Shown: one piece after another, positions 46,056-54,546 of the stretch
How positions within the stretch are numbered: position 1 is the stretch's first letter
Layout: each line of letters opens with the position of its first letter
Source: Muribaculaceae bacterium
GTDB taxonomy: Bacteria; Bacteroidota; Bacteroidia; Bacteroidales; Muribaculaceae
NCBI GenBank assembly: GCA_022509185.1
Contig: JAFLTS010000005.1
Coordinates: 1 to 64,000, forward strand
DNA length: 64,000 nt
Direction of reading: 5' to 3'
The notes under the pieces: model-generated
Told to the model about the DNA's origin: nothing
The model's database searches: none
What the model saw: only the letters and a program-made list of their open reading frames with translations
Position numbers and translations under genes: made by a program

Positions 46056-47381
46056 TTAAAAATTTTCTTTTCCAAGTAATAGATCTAATTCAGAGGTAGA
46101 TATCAAATAGTTGTAAATGGCTTGATAATAAACCAGTTGTGCAGACGTATTGGCAAGTTCCGCATCACGTAGCTGGAGATATGATGCGGCACCGATTTCA
46201 AAGCTCTTTTGCATTATATCATAGGCTTTTTTTGCCTCTTCCATACCGTTTTTACTTGAAGAAATTTGTGCGGCTTCTCTGTTAATATTATCAACAGCCA
46301 ATTCTACCTGCATATTAAGGGAGTTTACAAGGTAGTCTCTTTGCAAATCAATCTCTTTTAATTGCACTTGAGCCTGTTTTAAACCATATAGTTTTGACCC
46401 ACCCGAGAAGATAGGTACCGAGAGAGCTAATCCTACATTACTATAGGGATTGAACTGTTGGTTCCTTATAGGAGAGCCATTACTGAGAGAAGTCCAGGAT
46501 AGATTATAAGATGCTCCAAGGGTTGGTATCCAAGCAAATTTTTTTAAAGTAACATTTTTAGCCAAAAGAGATTTCTGAATTTCAAGAGATCGGAGAGAAG
46601 TATTATCTTGAAGAGAAAGGTCAGCTTCCTTTGGAAATGCCCACATGTCTTCAGATAATTTGTCTAATGAAATATCAGGCCAGATATCCAGGTCTGCTGA
46701 AATACCCATAAGTACCTTAAGTTGAAGCTGACATTGTTTTAACGCAATGTCTGCCTGAAGTAATTCAGGTTCAATATTTTTTACCTGCACAGAAGATCTC
46801 AAAACATCATATTCTGAGGCAGTACCATTATCGAATTGTTTTTTATAAATATCTGCATTAAATAAGGCTACCTCATAGTTCTGCTTAATAACATTTTTTG
46901 AAGCTACCGCAAGCATTAAAGCATAATATGCTTTATTTATCTGGTTCACTAAATCAAGACGTGAGGCTCTTGCATCTTCCAGTGAAGACAAGATCTGAGT
47001 ATCAGAAATATCGATCGCTTTCCAAAGTGTTGGTGCAATAATAGGTAATGAAGCGGAAAAGCCAAGATTCCACGTGTTATCAGAACCCATCTTAAGGTTT
47101 TGACTTTGTCCCCCGAAATCCATTCGAATGGTCTGAAGCTCTATAGAACGTTGATAAGCTGCACTGAAATCTATTGAAGGAAAAACTGAAGCCAGGGTTT
47201 CTTTTTTTGCATAATCAACTTTTTTTACTTCCAAATCTGCTATTTTAACAGTTGGATTTTCTTGTAGGGCTATTTTTATACAATCTTCTCTTGATATAAT
47301 TATGTTTTCAGCCCTTCCTTTCATGCATAAGAAAACAAAAAATAAAAGGAACAGGTAGGATATTTTAGTTTTCATTATCAT
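46056..47381 (-). CDS. TolC-family outer-membrane efflux channel
   Basis: Outer-membrane exit duct of the pump. Signal peptide (MKTKISYLFLLFFVFL, cleaved near GRAEN), then two repeated OEP halves with amphipathic helices (SREDCIKIALQENPTVKIAD; LSVPIFSGGSKLYGLKQAQV). 441 aa is typical. The first ATG at 47381 overlaps the last base of the tetR stop; a second ATG two codons later is equally good. The overlap implies translational coupling with the regulator. Confidence 0.92.
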   Translation of the reverse strand: MIMKTKISYLFLLFFVFLCMKGRAENIIISREDCIKIALQENPTVKIADLEVKKVDYAKKETLASVFPSIDFSAAYQRSIELQTIRMDFGGQSQNLKMGSDNTWNLGFSASLPIIAPTLWKAIDISDTQILSSLEDARASRLDLVNQINKAYYALMLAVASKNVIKQNYEVALFNADIYKKQFDNGTASEYDVLRSSVQVKNIEPELLQADIALKQCQLQLKVLMGISADLDIWPDISLDKLSEDMWAFPKEADLSLQDNTSLRSLEIQKSLLAKNVTLKKFAWIPTLGASYNLSWTSLSNGSPIRNQQFNPYSNVGLALSVPIFSGGSKLYGLKQAQVQLKEIDLQRDYLVNSLNMQVELAVDNINREAAQISSSKNGMEEAKKAYDIMQKSFEIGAASYLQLRDAELANTSAQLVYYQAIYNYLISTSELDLLLGKENF

Positions 47382-48025
47382 TAACTAATATTAGAAGACT
47401 TAGGAAGATTTGCCATATAACGGTCGATTTCTTCCAAACCTTTAAGAGTGCTGATACCTCTCAAAAAAACTAACATTACATTGTCAAAAATATCAATTAG
47501 GGAAATATCGGGGGGGAATAGCTCCTCAGTTTGTTTTAAAGCTTCCATCTGAATTGAAAGCATCTTACACTGTACATCTAAATTCAAATCAGAACGAAAA
47601 TAACCTTCTTTAACTCCTCTTTCAAGCACTTCATATAGAGCATGATGATGCAGATTCTTTAATTCCGGATTATTTTTCAGATTCTTATTAGAGAATTGAT
47701 GAATGTCCCGTATAAATTCCGCACTTACGGAGCTCATCATATCTCTGTTGTAAAGGAAACTTTTGATTATAGCTTCCATTATATTGTTAGAATTTTCAAA
47801 AATGTCTTTTAGATGTTCCGACATTTTATTATGAAGAAAAGAATGTGCCTCCCGAAACATTTCTTCTTTACTTCCGAAAATTTCATAAATAGTGCGTTTT
47901 GACATTTGCAATGAAGAAGCAATTGAGTCCATTGTAGTTGCTTTAAGACCATGGGTAGTCAATGCTTTCATAATATGTTCCAGAATCTTTTGATACTGAA
48001 CAGGATTTATTTCTTCCTTTTTCAT
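47381..48025 (-). CDS. TetR-family transcriptional regulator of the efflux operon
   Basis: N-terminal HTH seen in ILEHIMKALTTHGLKATTMD, IASSLQMSKRTIYEIFGSKE and EMFREA; the rest is an all-helical ligand-binding domain. The frame is open upstream to 48103, but the ATG at 48025 (MKKEEINPVQYQ) starts where family members do, and the upstream extension would run into the promoter and a large inverted repeat. 214 aa is normal. Being first in the operon, it most likely represses its own transcript and the pump genes. Confidence 0.88.
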   Translation of the reverse strand: MKKEEINPVQYQKILEHIMKALTTHGLKATTMDSIASSLQMSKRTIYEIFGSKEEMFREAHSFLHNKMSEHLKDIFENSNNIMEAIIKSFLYNRDMMSSVSAEFIRDIHQFSNKNLKNNPELKNLHHHALYEVLERGVKEGYFRSDLNLDVQCKMLSIQMEALKQTEELFPPDISLIDIFDNVMLVFLRGISTLKGLEEIDRYMANLPKSSNIS

Positions 48026-48040
48026 AACTTTAAGATTCTG

Positions 48041-48048
48041 CAAAATTA
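48041..48048 (-). promoter_or_regulatory. -7 box TAATTTTG of the efflux operon
   Basis: Minus-strand TAATTTTG, 16 nt before the tetR start; the -33 region falls inside the adjoining inverted repeat. Confidence 0.5.
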
Positions 48049-48052
48049 TAAC

Positions 48053-48085
48053 AAAACCGAAAACTATAAAACAGTTTTCGGTTTT
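48053..48085 (-). promoter_or_regulatory. 13-bp perfect inverted repeat, candidate TetR operator
   Basis: Arms AAAACCGAAAACT (48053-48065) and AGTTTTCGGTTTT (48073-48085) with a 7-nt spacer, overlapping the expected -33 region of the tetR promoter. On the minus strand a T-rich stretch follows, so it may also terminate the threonine dehydrogenase gene that ends at 48120. Confidence 0.65.
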
Positions 48086-48119
48086 AAAATAAATTTTTAA
48101 CAATATTTTAAACTGATGT

Positions 48120-49094
48120 CTAAATGGAGTATGTTTCCATCGGTTTCAATTTTACACAGAGGTTCTTAAGCATATCTTTAGTCATTCCATCAAGATCATA
48201 CTCAGGTTTCCAGTCCCATTCATATCGAGCGCATGAATCATCAAGGCTGTCGGGCCAGGAATCAGCGATAGATTGCCTCAGAGGATCCGGTTTGTATTCC
48301 ATTTCAAACTCCGGAACGTATTCTTTTATTTTTGAGAAAATCATTTCCGGATCGAAACTCATGGAAGCGATATTAAAAGAATTCCGATGTATCAAACGTT
48401 TAGGATCAGCTTCCATAATTTCAACTGCCGCTCTCAATGCATCCGGCATATACATCATATCCATGAATGTACCCGGTTTTATAGGACAATAAAATTTTTC
48501 CCCTTTTACAGCAGAGTAATACATATCGACGGCGTAATCAGTAGTACCTCCTCCAGGGGGTGTGACATAAGAAATCAAGCCGGGGAATCTTACCGATCTT
48601 GTATCTACCCCAAAACGTTTTGCATAATAATCGGAGAGAAGTTCTCCGGTGACTTTAGTAACTCCGTAAATTGTGTTTGGTCGTTGAATAGTGTCTTGAG
48701 GGGTAAGTACTTTAGGAGTGCCCGGACCGAACGAACCGATGGAACTTGGAGTGAATACCGCACAATTTTTTTCACGAGCCACTTCCAATACATTATAAAG
48801 ACCTCCAACGCCTATATTCCAAGCTAATTGCGGTTTAGCTTCTGCCACCGCACTTAATACAGCGGCGAGATTATAAATAGTGTCGATATCATACTTATCG
48901 ACAGCCTCGGCTATTTGTTGAGGATTTGTGATATTAACGATGGCTGAAGGACCTGATTCTTTTAACTCTCCCTTAGGCTCGGCTCCCGGAATATATCCTG
49001 CCACAACATTACCATTCGGATAGAGACTTCTTAATTTCATAGTCAATTCAGATCCAATCTGGCCTGTGGCTCCAATTATAAGAATGTTTTTCAT
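48120..49094 (-). CDS. L-threonine 3-dehydrogenase, NAD-dependent epimerase-like type
   Basis: Oxidises threonine to 2-amino-3-ketobutyrate. A short-chain dehydrogenase/epimerase fold: NAD-binding ILIIGATGQIGSELTMKL, the YNLAAVLSAVAEAKP strand, the Ser of TPSSIGSFGPGTPK, and the catalytic pair YGVTK. C-terminal RHNSF-like IHRNSFNIASMSFDPE is typical of epimerase-type TDH, which is unrelated to the zinc-dependent E. coli Tdh. The frame is open to 49118; the ATG at 49094 is used because the Rossmann strand begins right there. Divergent from kbl, the next enzyme of the pathway, which supports the call. Confidence 0.88.
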   Translation of the reverse strand: MKNILIIGATGQIGSELTMKLRSLYPNGNVVAGYIPGAEPKGELKESGPSAIVNITNPQQIAEAVDKYDIDTIYNLAAVLSAVAEAKPQLAWNIGVGGLYNVLEVAREKNCAVFTPSSIGSFGPGTPKVLTPQDTIQRPNTIYGVTKVTGELLSDYYAKRFGVDTRSVRFPGLISYVTPPGGGTTDYAVDMYYSAVKGEKFYCPIKPGTFMDMMYMPDALRAAVEIMEADPKRLIHRNSFNIASMSFDPEMIFSKIKEYVPEFEMEYKPDPLRQSIADSWPDSLDDSCARYEWDWKPEYDLDGMTKDMLKNLCVKLKPMETYSI

Positions 49095-49167
49095 AGATGT
49101 AAGGTTTATCAGATGCACGTTTCATTAGCAGGATTTGCCAATGAAGAAAAATGCACATATTGTCATG

Positions 49168-49175
49168 CAAAGATA
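49168..49175 (-). promoter_or_regulatory. -7 box TATCTTTG upstream of the threonine dehydrogenase gene
   Basis: Minus-strand match to TAnnTTTG, 73 nt from the ATG at 49094; no clear -33 element at the usual distance. Confidence 0.4.
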
Positions 49176-49198
49176 ATATGAAATCGGGTAAAATTATT

Positions 49199-49206
49199 TA
49201 TATTTG
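49199..49206 (+). promoter_or_regulatory. -7 box TATATTTG upstream of kbl
   Basis: Plus-strand match to TAnnTTTG, 42 nt before the kbl start; no clear -33 element. Confidence 0.4.
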
Positions 49207-49248
49207 TTGAAAATAAAACAGTGAAAAATTCACCTTAATCTTAAATCT

Positions 49249-50442
49249 ATGTACGGAAAATTCAAAGACCATTTAGAGAAAGAATTGAAAGATATTCGCG
49301 AAGCAGGATTATATAAGAACGAAAGGATAATAGAAAGTCCCCAGGGAGCAGAAATAGATGTTGCCAATTCTCCGGGAGAAGTACTCAATTTCTGCGCAAA
49401 CAATTATCTTGGGCTGGCCGATGACAAAAGACTTATCGAAGCAGCCAAAAAAGCGATGGATACACGCGGATATGGAATGGCTTCCGTCAGATTTATCTGT
49501 GGTACCCAAGACTTGCATAAAGAACTGGAAAAGGCTATAAGCGATTATTTCAAAACTGAGGATACAATACTATATGCAGCATGTTTTGATGCTAACGGAG
49601 GTTTATTTGAGCCTTTGTTTACTGAGGAGGATGCTATTATCAGTGACTCTTTAAACCATGCTTCCATTATAGACGGCGTAAGATTGAGCAAAGCAAAACG
49701 CTTCAGGTACAAAAATGCCGATATGGAGGATCTGGAGAGATGTTTAAAAGAGGCAAAAGATTGCCGATTTAAAATAATAGCAACCGATGGAGTTTTCTCT
49801 ATGGATGGCAATGTAGCTCCTATGAATAAAATATGTGAATTGGCAGAAAAATATGATGCTTTGGTAATGGTGGATGAAAGCCATTCAGCCGGGGTAGTAG
49901 GAAAAACCGGTCATGGTGTAGCTGAACAATTCGACTGTTACGGTAAGATAGATATCTTCACAGGAACTTTGGGAAAAGCTTTCGGAGGTGCAATGGGAGG
50001 TTTCACAACCGGTAAGAAAGAAATAATAGATATGTTGCGTCAAAGGTCGCGTCCCTATCTGTTTTCAAATTCGGTAACTCCTGCTATAGTGGGTGCAAGC
50101 CTTGAAATGTTGAAAATTTTAAAAGAAAGCAATGAACTTCACGATAAATTGGTGGAGAATGTAAAATATTTCAAAGAAAAAATGGAGGATGCCGGCTTTG
50201 ATATCAAACCGACACAAAGTGCCATATGTGCGGTGATGCTTTATGACGCCAAGTTATCTCAAGACTTTGCAGCGGAAATGCAGAATGAGGGTGTGTATGT
50301 CACCGGATTTTATTATCCTGTAGTACCGAAAGGACAAGCCAGAATAAGAGTTCAACTTTCAGCAGCCCATACTAAAGAAGAAATAGACAAAGCAGTGTCT
50401 GCATTTATTAAGGTTGGGAAAAAATTAGGTGTAATAAAATAA
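49249..50442 (+). CDS. kbl: 2-amino-3-ketobutyrate CoA ligase (glycine C-acetyltransferase)
   Basis: PLP enzyme that splits 2-amino-3-ketobutyrate with CoA into glycine and acetyl-CoA, completing threonine degradation. Fold-type I alpha-oxoamine synthase motifs: NNYLGLADDKRLIEAA, YAACFDANGGLFEPLF, VMVDESHSAGVVGKTG and the PLP lysine Lys243 in FTGTLGKAFGGAMGG. 397 aa is full length. Divergent from the threonine dehydrogenase gene. Confidence 0.95.
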   Translation: MYGKFKDHLEKELKDIREAGLYKNERIIESPQGAEIDVANSPGEVLNFCANNYLGLADDKRLIEAAKKAMDTRGYGMASVRFICGTQDLHKELEKAISDYFKTEDTILYAACFDANGGLFEPLFTEEDAIISDSLNHASIIDGVRLSKAKRFRYKNADMEDLERCLKEAKDCRFKIIATDGVFSMDGNVAPMNKICELAEKYDALVMVDESHSAGVVGKTGHGVAEQFDCYGKIDIFTGTLGKAFGGAMGGFTTGKKEIIDMLRQRSRPYLFSNSVTPAIVGASLEMLKILKESNELHDKLVENVKYFKEKMEDAGFDIKPTQSAICAVMLYDAKLSQDFAAEMQNEGVYVTGFYYPVVPKGQARIRVQLSAAHTKEEIDKAVSAFIKVGKKLGVIK

Positions 50443-50460
50443 GAAATAACAAGAACCAAA

Positions 50461-50496
50461 AATAAGGATGATTTATAAAATCATCCTTATTTTTTA
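50461..50496. terminator. Bidirectional terminator between kbl and the PBP gene
   Basis: 14-bp stem (AATAAGGATGATTT / AAATCATCCTTATT) with a 3-nt loop and a T-run on the plus strand; the T-run overlaps the minus-strand stop of the PBP gene at 50494-50496. Confidence 0.85.
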
Positions 50497-52929
50497 ATCA
50501 AATATACCTTCCGAGAATTCTTCTATTCCATCATCCTCTCCGGAAGTAAAAATTTCTCCACTACACGGATTGAAATTTGAAGGGAATTCAAATCTTGTAT
50601 CTTGAGAATAAGGAAGCTTAGGATCATTGTAAACACTTTGCATATAATAACCATAAATCGGTAATGCTGCTCTAGCTCCTTGACCCAGAGCCATAGTGTT
50701 GAAATGAATGTATCTTTCCTCTCCACCTACCCAAACTCCAGTTACGAGTTCAGGTGTAAATCCCATAAACCAGGAATCTGAATTAGAATTTGTAGTTCCG
50801 GTTTTACCTCCCATTTGAGCAGTTATACCATATCGGCTTCTCAGACTTGCCGCTGTACCTCCGTCTACCACATTCATAAGAATTGAAAGAATCTTATAGT
50901 AGGCGTCTTCACCTGTTACCTCAGTTCTGTGCGGAGCTGCAGAATAAATAATATTACCCTGATTGTCTTCTATGCGCGTAACAAAAATTGGATCTACTCT
51001 AAGGCCTTTATTAGCAAAAGTGGTGTATCCTCCTACCATCTCTTTAATAGGAACATCTACTGTACCTAATGCTAAAGGCAAGGTTTCATCTATGTGTCCT
51101 GTCACACCAAACATTCTCATTTTATTTGCAAGTGCCTTTGCTCCCAATTCATATACGAGACGAGCAGAAATCCAATTGTTAGAATTTGTTAAGGCCCATC
51201 TAAGATCAACCATTTCACCTATTCTTGCAGAACCTGAATTTCTAGGTGACCAATTCCCAAAAGTAGGTTGAGAATTAAGGAACTGAGAACAGGGAGTGAA
51301 ATCTTGTTCCATTGCCAGAGTATAAAGAAAAGGCTTAGCAGTTGAACCAATCTGCCTTCTACCTCTGGAAACCATATCATATTGAAAATAGGAATAGTCG
51401 GGTCCACCCACATAAGCCTTTACATAACCGGTGGCCGGATCCATGCTCATCATACCTGTCCTCAAAATTGATTTCATGTAAAGCAATGAATCATAGGGAG
51501 TCATTGTCACCGTTTTGCTACCGGGCCTGAATTTTCCATTATCCTCTTCATAGGTGAAAATATCCATTTGGTATGGTTGTTGGAAAGATTCACGAATTTC
51601 CTCTTCCGGTAAACCGGCTTTTTTCATAATTCTCCATCTTTCCGTTTGCTTCATGGCATTTTCGATCAGATTCATGACTCCTGACCTGGGAAGTTCAGCA
51701 GAATTGGTGGTATAAGGTCCTGTGGTTTGTCCGGCTTTTTCTTTAAAAAAAGCAGGTTGAAGTGTTCCTCCCAAGTGTTTATATACAGCCTCTTCCGCAT
51801 ATTCTTGCATTCTGGTATCAATTGTGGTATAAATTTTCAATCCGTCAGAATATATATCATAAAATGAACCATCGGGTTTCGGATTTTTTAGAATCCAACC
51901 ATAAAGAGGATTATCCGCCCATTGAATGGAATCTGTGTTATACTGTCCTAAAGCAAGAGTATATCCTAATTTACTTTTATATTTATCGGGATCAGGTTTT
52001 ACCGGTTTTTGTGCTGCAAAAATCATTCGGAGTTCTTCCCGTAAATAAGGTGCAATTCCTTGTTTATGATCAACTCTATGGTAATCAAGAGTTATAGGAA
52101 GCTGTTTAATTGAATCCAGTTCTTGTCGGTTTAACTTATCAACTTTGTACATTTGTTCGAGGACTACATTTCTACGCTCTCGGGTTCTTTCGGGATATCT
52201 TAATGGATTATATAGACTTGGATTTTTCAACATTCCAACCAGCATGGCTGATTCCTCTATATTAAGATCAGCAGGTTCTTTGTGAAAATATACATTAGCA
52301 GCTGTCTTAATTCCTACGGCGTTATTTAAGAAATCAAACCGGTTTAAATACATATTGATAATCTCTTCCTTGGTATAAAATCTTTCCAATTTTATAGAGA
52401 TCATCCATTCGATAGGTTTCTGGAGCGCTCTCTTGAAAAGATTTGTTGAAGGCTGCGAATAAAGTTGCTTTGCCAATTGCTGCGTGATAGTAGAACCACC
52501 TCCCGCTGATTTATCTCCCATAAGAAGGGTCTTGACACCGGTTCTTCCTAATGCAATAAAATCAATACCGGAATGATCAAGGTAACGTTCATCCTCTGTA
52601 GCGATCAAAGCATCCACTACATGAGGTGAAATAGAATTATAATCAGAATTCACACGGTTTCCTGAACCCGAAAAATACCTTCCCATCTCAGTGGTGCCAT
52701 CAGAGGCAATAAGAACCGAAGCCAATTTATCATGAGGATCTTCCAGCTCTTCAATAGGAGGCATATATCCAATTACACCATTATAAATCAATAAAAGAAC
52801 TATACCTGCAATTAATCCTAAGGAGATAAAGGCACTCCAAAGAAACATTACTATTCTTTTATTTCGAATGGTTTTTTTAACTTCAGACTTTTGAACTGAA
52901 TTACTTTTATTTTTAATTTTAAAAGCCAT
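50494..52929 (-). CDS. Class A penicillin-binding protein (PBP1A type)
   Basis: Peptidoglycan glycosyltransferase and transpeptidase. One N-terminal TM helix (IVMFLWSAFISLGLIAGIVL), a GT51 domain with ATEDERYLDHSGID and AGGGSTITQQLAKQLYSQ, then a transpeptidase domain with SxxK in IGSTAKPFLYTLAM, SxN in ALTNSNNWISARL and KTG in MGGKTGTTNSNSDSWFMG. 811 aa. The ATG at 52929 is taken; the frame is open one codon further to a TTG. An inverted repeat lies just upstream (52940-52984). Confidence 0.95.
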   Translation of the reverse strand: MAFKIKNKSNSVQKSEVKKTIRNKRIVMFLWSAFISLGLIAGIVLLLIYNGVIGYMPPIEELEDPHDKLASVLIASDGTTEMGRYFSGSGNRVNSDYNSISPHVVDALIATEDERYLDHSGIDFIALGRTGVKTLLMGDKSAGGGSTITQQLAKQLYSQPSTNLFKRALQKPIEWMISIKLERFYTKEEIINMYLNRFDFLNNAVGIKTAANVYFHKEPADLNIEESAMLVGMLKNPSLYNPLRYPERTRERRNVVLEQMYKVDKLNRQELDSIKQLPITLDYHRVDHKQGIAPYLREELRMIFAAQKPVKPDPDKYKSKLGYTLALGQYNTDSIQWADNPLYGWILKNPKPDGSFYDIYSDGLKIYTTIDTRMQEYAEEAVYKHLGGTLQPAFFKEKAGQTTGPYTTNSAELPRSGVMNLIENAMKQTERWRIMKKAGLPEEEIRESFQQPYQMDIFTYEEDNGKFRPGSKTVTMTPYDSLLYMKSILRTGMMSMDPATGYVKAYVGGPDYSYFQYDMVSRGRRQIGSTAKPFLYTLAMEQDFTPCSQFLNSQPTFGNWSPRNSGSARIGEMVDLRWALTNSNNWISARLVYELGAKALANKMRMFGVTGHIDETLPLALGTVDVPIKEMVGGYTTFANKGLRVDPIFVTRIEDNQGNIIYSAAPHRTEVTGEDAYYKILSILMNVVDGGTAASLRSRYGITAQMGGKTGTTNSNSDSWFMGFTPELVTGVWVGGEERYIHFNTMALGQGARAALPIYGYYMQSVYNDPKLPYSQDTRFEFPSNFNPCSGEIFTSGEDDGIEEFSEGIFD

Positions 52930-52939
52930 CAATATCTAT

Positions 52940-52984
52940 CTTGGAGTGTAAAATTACATAAAACCATGCAATGTTTACTCCAAG
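52940..52984 (-). other. Imperfect inverted repeat upstream of the PBP gene
   Basis: CTTGGAGTGTAAA (52940-52952) and TTTACTCCAAG (52974-52984) pair with a 2-nt bulge. It lies between the stop of the LuxR-type regulator and the PBP start; it could be a terminator or an operator. Confidence 0.4.
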
Positions 52985-53030
52985 TCTTGTTAAATCGTCT
53001 TAAATAAACTATTTACAGAAAATATGCATT

Positions 53031-53633
53031 TTATAATTTTATTTCACTAAGATCTACAATATTATTTACAATTGCATAAATAGTAAGACCGGTGGCGGAA
53101 TGAATCTGAAGTTTTCTGGCAATATTCTTTCTGTGGGTCATTACAGTATGAACCGAAATAAACAGTTTGTCAGCTATTTCCTGGTTTGTAAAACCTTTTA
53201 CAACAAATGAAATAATCTCCTTTTCTCTTTGAGAAAGATTTTCTTTCTCTTCTCCTTTTTCTTTCTTCGGATTAATTAGCGAACCCAATTTGTATCTGAT
53301 TTCCGTTAAATCGTCAGCTACATGAATGTGTCCATCATATAAAGACAGAGAAGATCTGTTAAGCTTCACAATTTCAATAGCAAATATTTTGATATCAGGA
53401 TTAAGGCTGCTTTTTTTAATTTCTTCCGGATGAAGAAGTCCACCAAAAGTGGGATTCATTAACAAGAGGTCTATTTTTTCTAAGGATATAGTTTCCAAAA
53501 GTGATTTTTTAGAGTCCACTTCAAGAATATTTGCAGGTAAATCCTTAAATTTTTTAATAGAACTCACTAAGCCAGAAAGAATAATAGGGGCTGTTTCTGC
53601 TATTATTATATTATAAGATTTTTTCGATATCAT
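53031..53633 (-). CDS. LuxR-type response regulator with degenerate receiver
   Basis: Residues 1-115 resemble a receiver (YNIIIAETAPIILSGLVSS), but where the phosphorylated Asp should follow the third strand the sequence reads IDLLLMNPTFGG, with Asn in its place, so it is probably a pseudoreceiver not controlled by phosphorylation. Residues 135-195 are a LuxR-type HTH (LSQREKEIISFVVKGFTNQE, IADKLFISVHTVMTHRKNI). 200 aa. It starts 9 nt after the hemerythrin-domain gene and must be co-transcribed with it; the pair suggests a regulator linked to an oxygen- or redox-responsive di-iron protein, which is inference. Confidence 0.85.
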   Translation of the reverse strand: MISKKSYNIIIAETAPIILSGLVSSIKKFKDLPANILEVDSKKSLLETISLEKIDLLLMNPTFGGLLHPEEIKKSSLNPDIKIFAIEIVKLNRSSLSLYDGHIHVADDLTEIRYKLGSLINPKKEKGEEKENLSQREKEIISFVVKGFTNQEIADKLFISVHTVMTHRKNIARKLQIHSATGLTIYAIVNNIVDLSEIKL

Positions 53634-53642
53634 ATCTTTCCC

Positions 53643-54329
53643 TTATTTATCTTTCAAGTGTGCATTCATGGCAGGCAAGAGTAGAAAGTCTTCTATTCTG
53701 CAGTGGCTTTCTAGTTCTTCTTCACAACGATAAATATCATAGAGGGCGGCATTGAGGAGATTAGCCCTTGAGTCTGAAGGGCAATATTTGATTATTATAT
53801 TTTTAAGTTCTCTAAGTTTAATTCCCACTTCTTCATGATGTCGGCTATATACCGGGAAGTCATTTTCTGATATTGCTTTATGATTTATCAGAGCTTCCAC
53901 ATTTTTAAAAAGATGTTGTTCTTCCTCTTCCATATGTTCCTTGATTCCTTCGACATATTCATCAAATAGCTTAATAATAAGGAAAGATACATCTGAATCT
54001 CTAAGTATAATGCCATCAAGCAATTTTCTACGGATAGAGGGAAGGTAAAAGTCAAGAAAGTAGGAGTGACTTTGCTTTAGATAGTGAAGAAGAGACTGTA
54101 ATGATAAAGAGTTAATATCTATGTTTTCTAAATTTTCATTGTTTATGAAATTAACAACGGTGAGAAAAGTGCCACAGTCTACTCCCGCATCTTCACAAAC
54201 TTCACTAATTGATTTGTCGCTAAACCCTAATTGAATTCCAAAACGGCTTAAGACCTGAAGAAGTCTATAATCATTGGATATTAACGAAATCATTTTATCC
54301 CGTGACGAATATTTTCTTTTCTTTACCAT
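53643..54329 (-). CDS. Hemerythrin-domain di-iron protein
   Basis: A 228-aa soluble protein. Residues 1-70 form a small helical region like the DUF542/ScdA N-terminal domain (VCEDAGVDCGTFLTVVNFIN). Residues 80-225 form a hemerythrin-like bundle; plausible iron ligands are His88 (KQSHSYF), His132 and Glu136 (EHMEEEEQHLF), His164 or His165 (YSRHHEEVG), His209 and Glu213 (ESHCRIEDFLLLP). That layout resembles the RIC/YtfE group, which deals with nitrosative and oxidative stress at iron-sulfur centres. Pairs with the pseudoreceiver regulator downstream. Binding of iron and of O2 or NO is inferred from family. Confidence 0.82.
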   Translation of the reverse strand: MVKKRKYSSRDKMISLISNDYRLLQVLSRFGIQLGFSDKSISEVCEDAGVDCGTFLTVVNFINNENLENIDINSLSLQSLLHYLKQSHSYFLDFYLPSIRRKLLDGIILRDSDVSFLIIKLFDEYVEGIKEHMEEEEQHLFKNVEALINHKAISENDFPVYSRHHEEVGIKLRELKNIIIKYCPSDSRANLLNAALYDIYRCEEELESHCRIEDFLLLPAMNAHLKDK

Positions 54330-54453
54330 CTTTTTATTTTAATAAGAGAAAGGAATGCAACTTTCAAGTTACATCCCCGTAATTTCTCCATAAACTCAAA
54401 ATAACTAAAACTAAAGGATAAATCAAATGGCTTAACATCTGCTATCCACATTG

Positions 54454-54484
54454 CAAAATTACTACTTAATTCCACCTTATGCAA
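54454..54484 (-). promoter_or_regulatory. Promoter of the hemerythrin-regulator pair, TTG-N20-TAATTTTG
   Basis: Minus-strand TTG (54484-54482) and TAATTTTG (54461-54454), 20 nt apart; leader about 120 nt. Confidence 0.6.
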
Positions 54485-54546
54485 TCCCTGCTTTTAGGTA
54501 ATTTGAGTTCAAAAACATACCTAAGTTTAGGGTATAGTTCCTAAGT

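Noticed and set aside
48026..48103. Longer N-terminus for the TetR regulator.
   Set aside because: Would place the coding start across the -7 box and the 33-bp inverted repeat; the shorter form begins where family members do.
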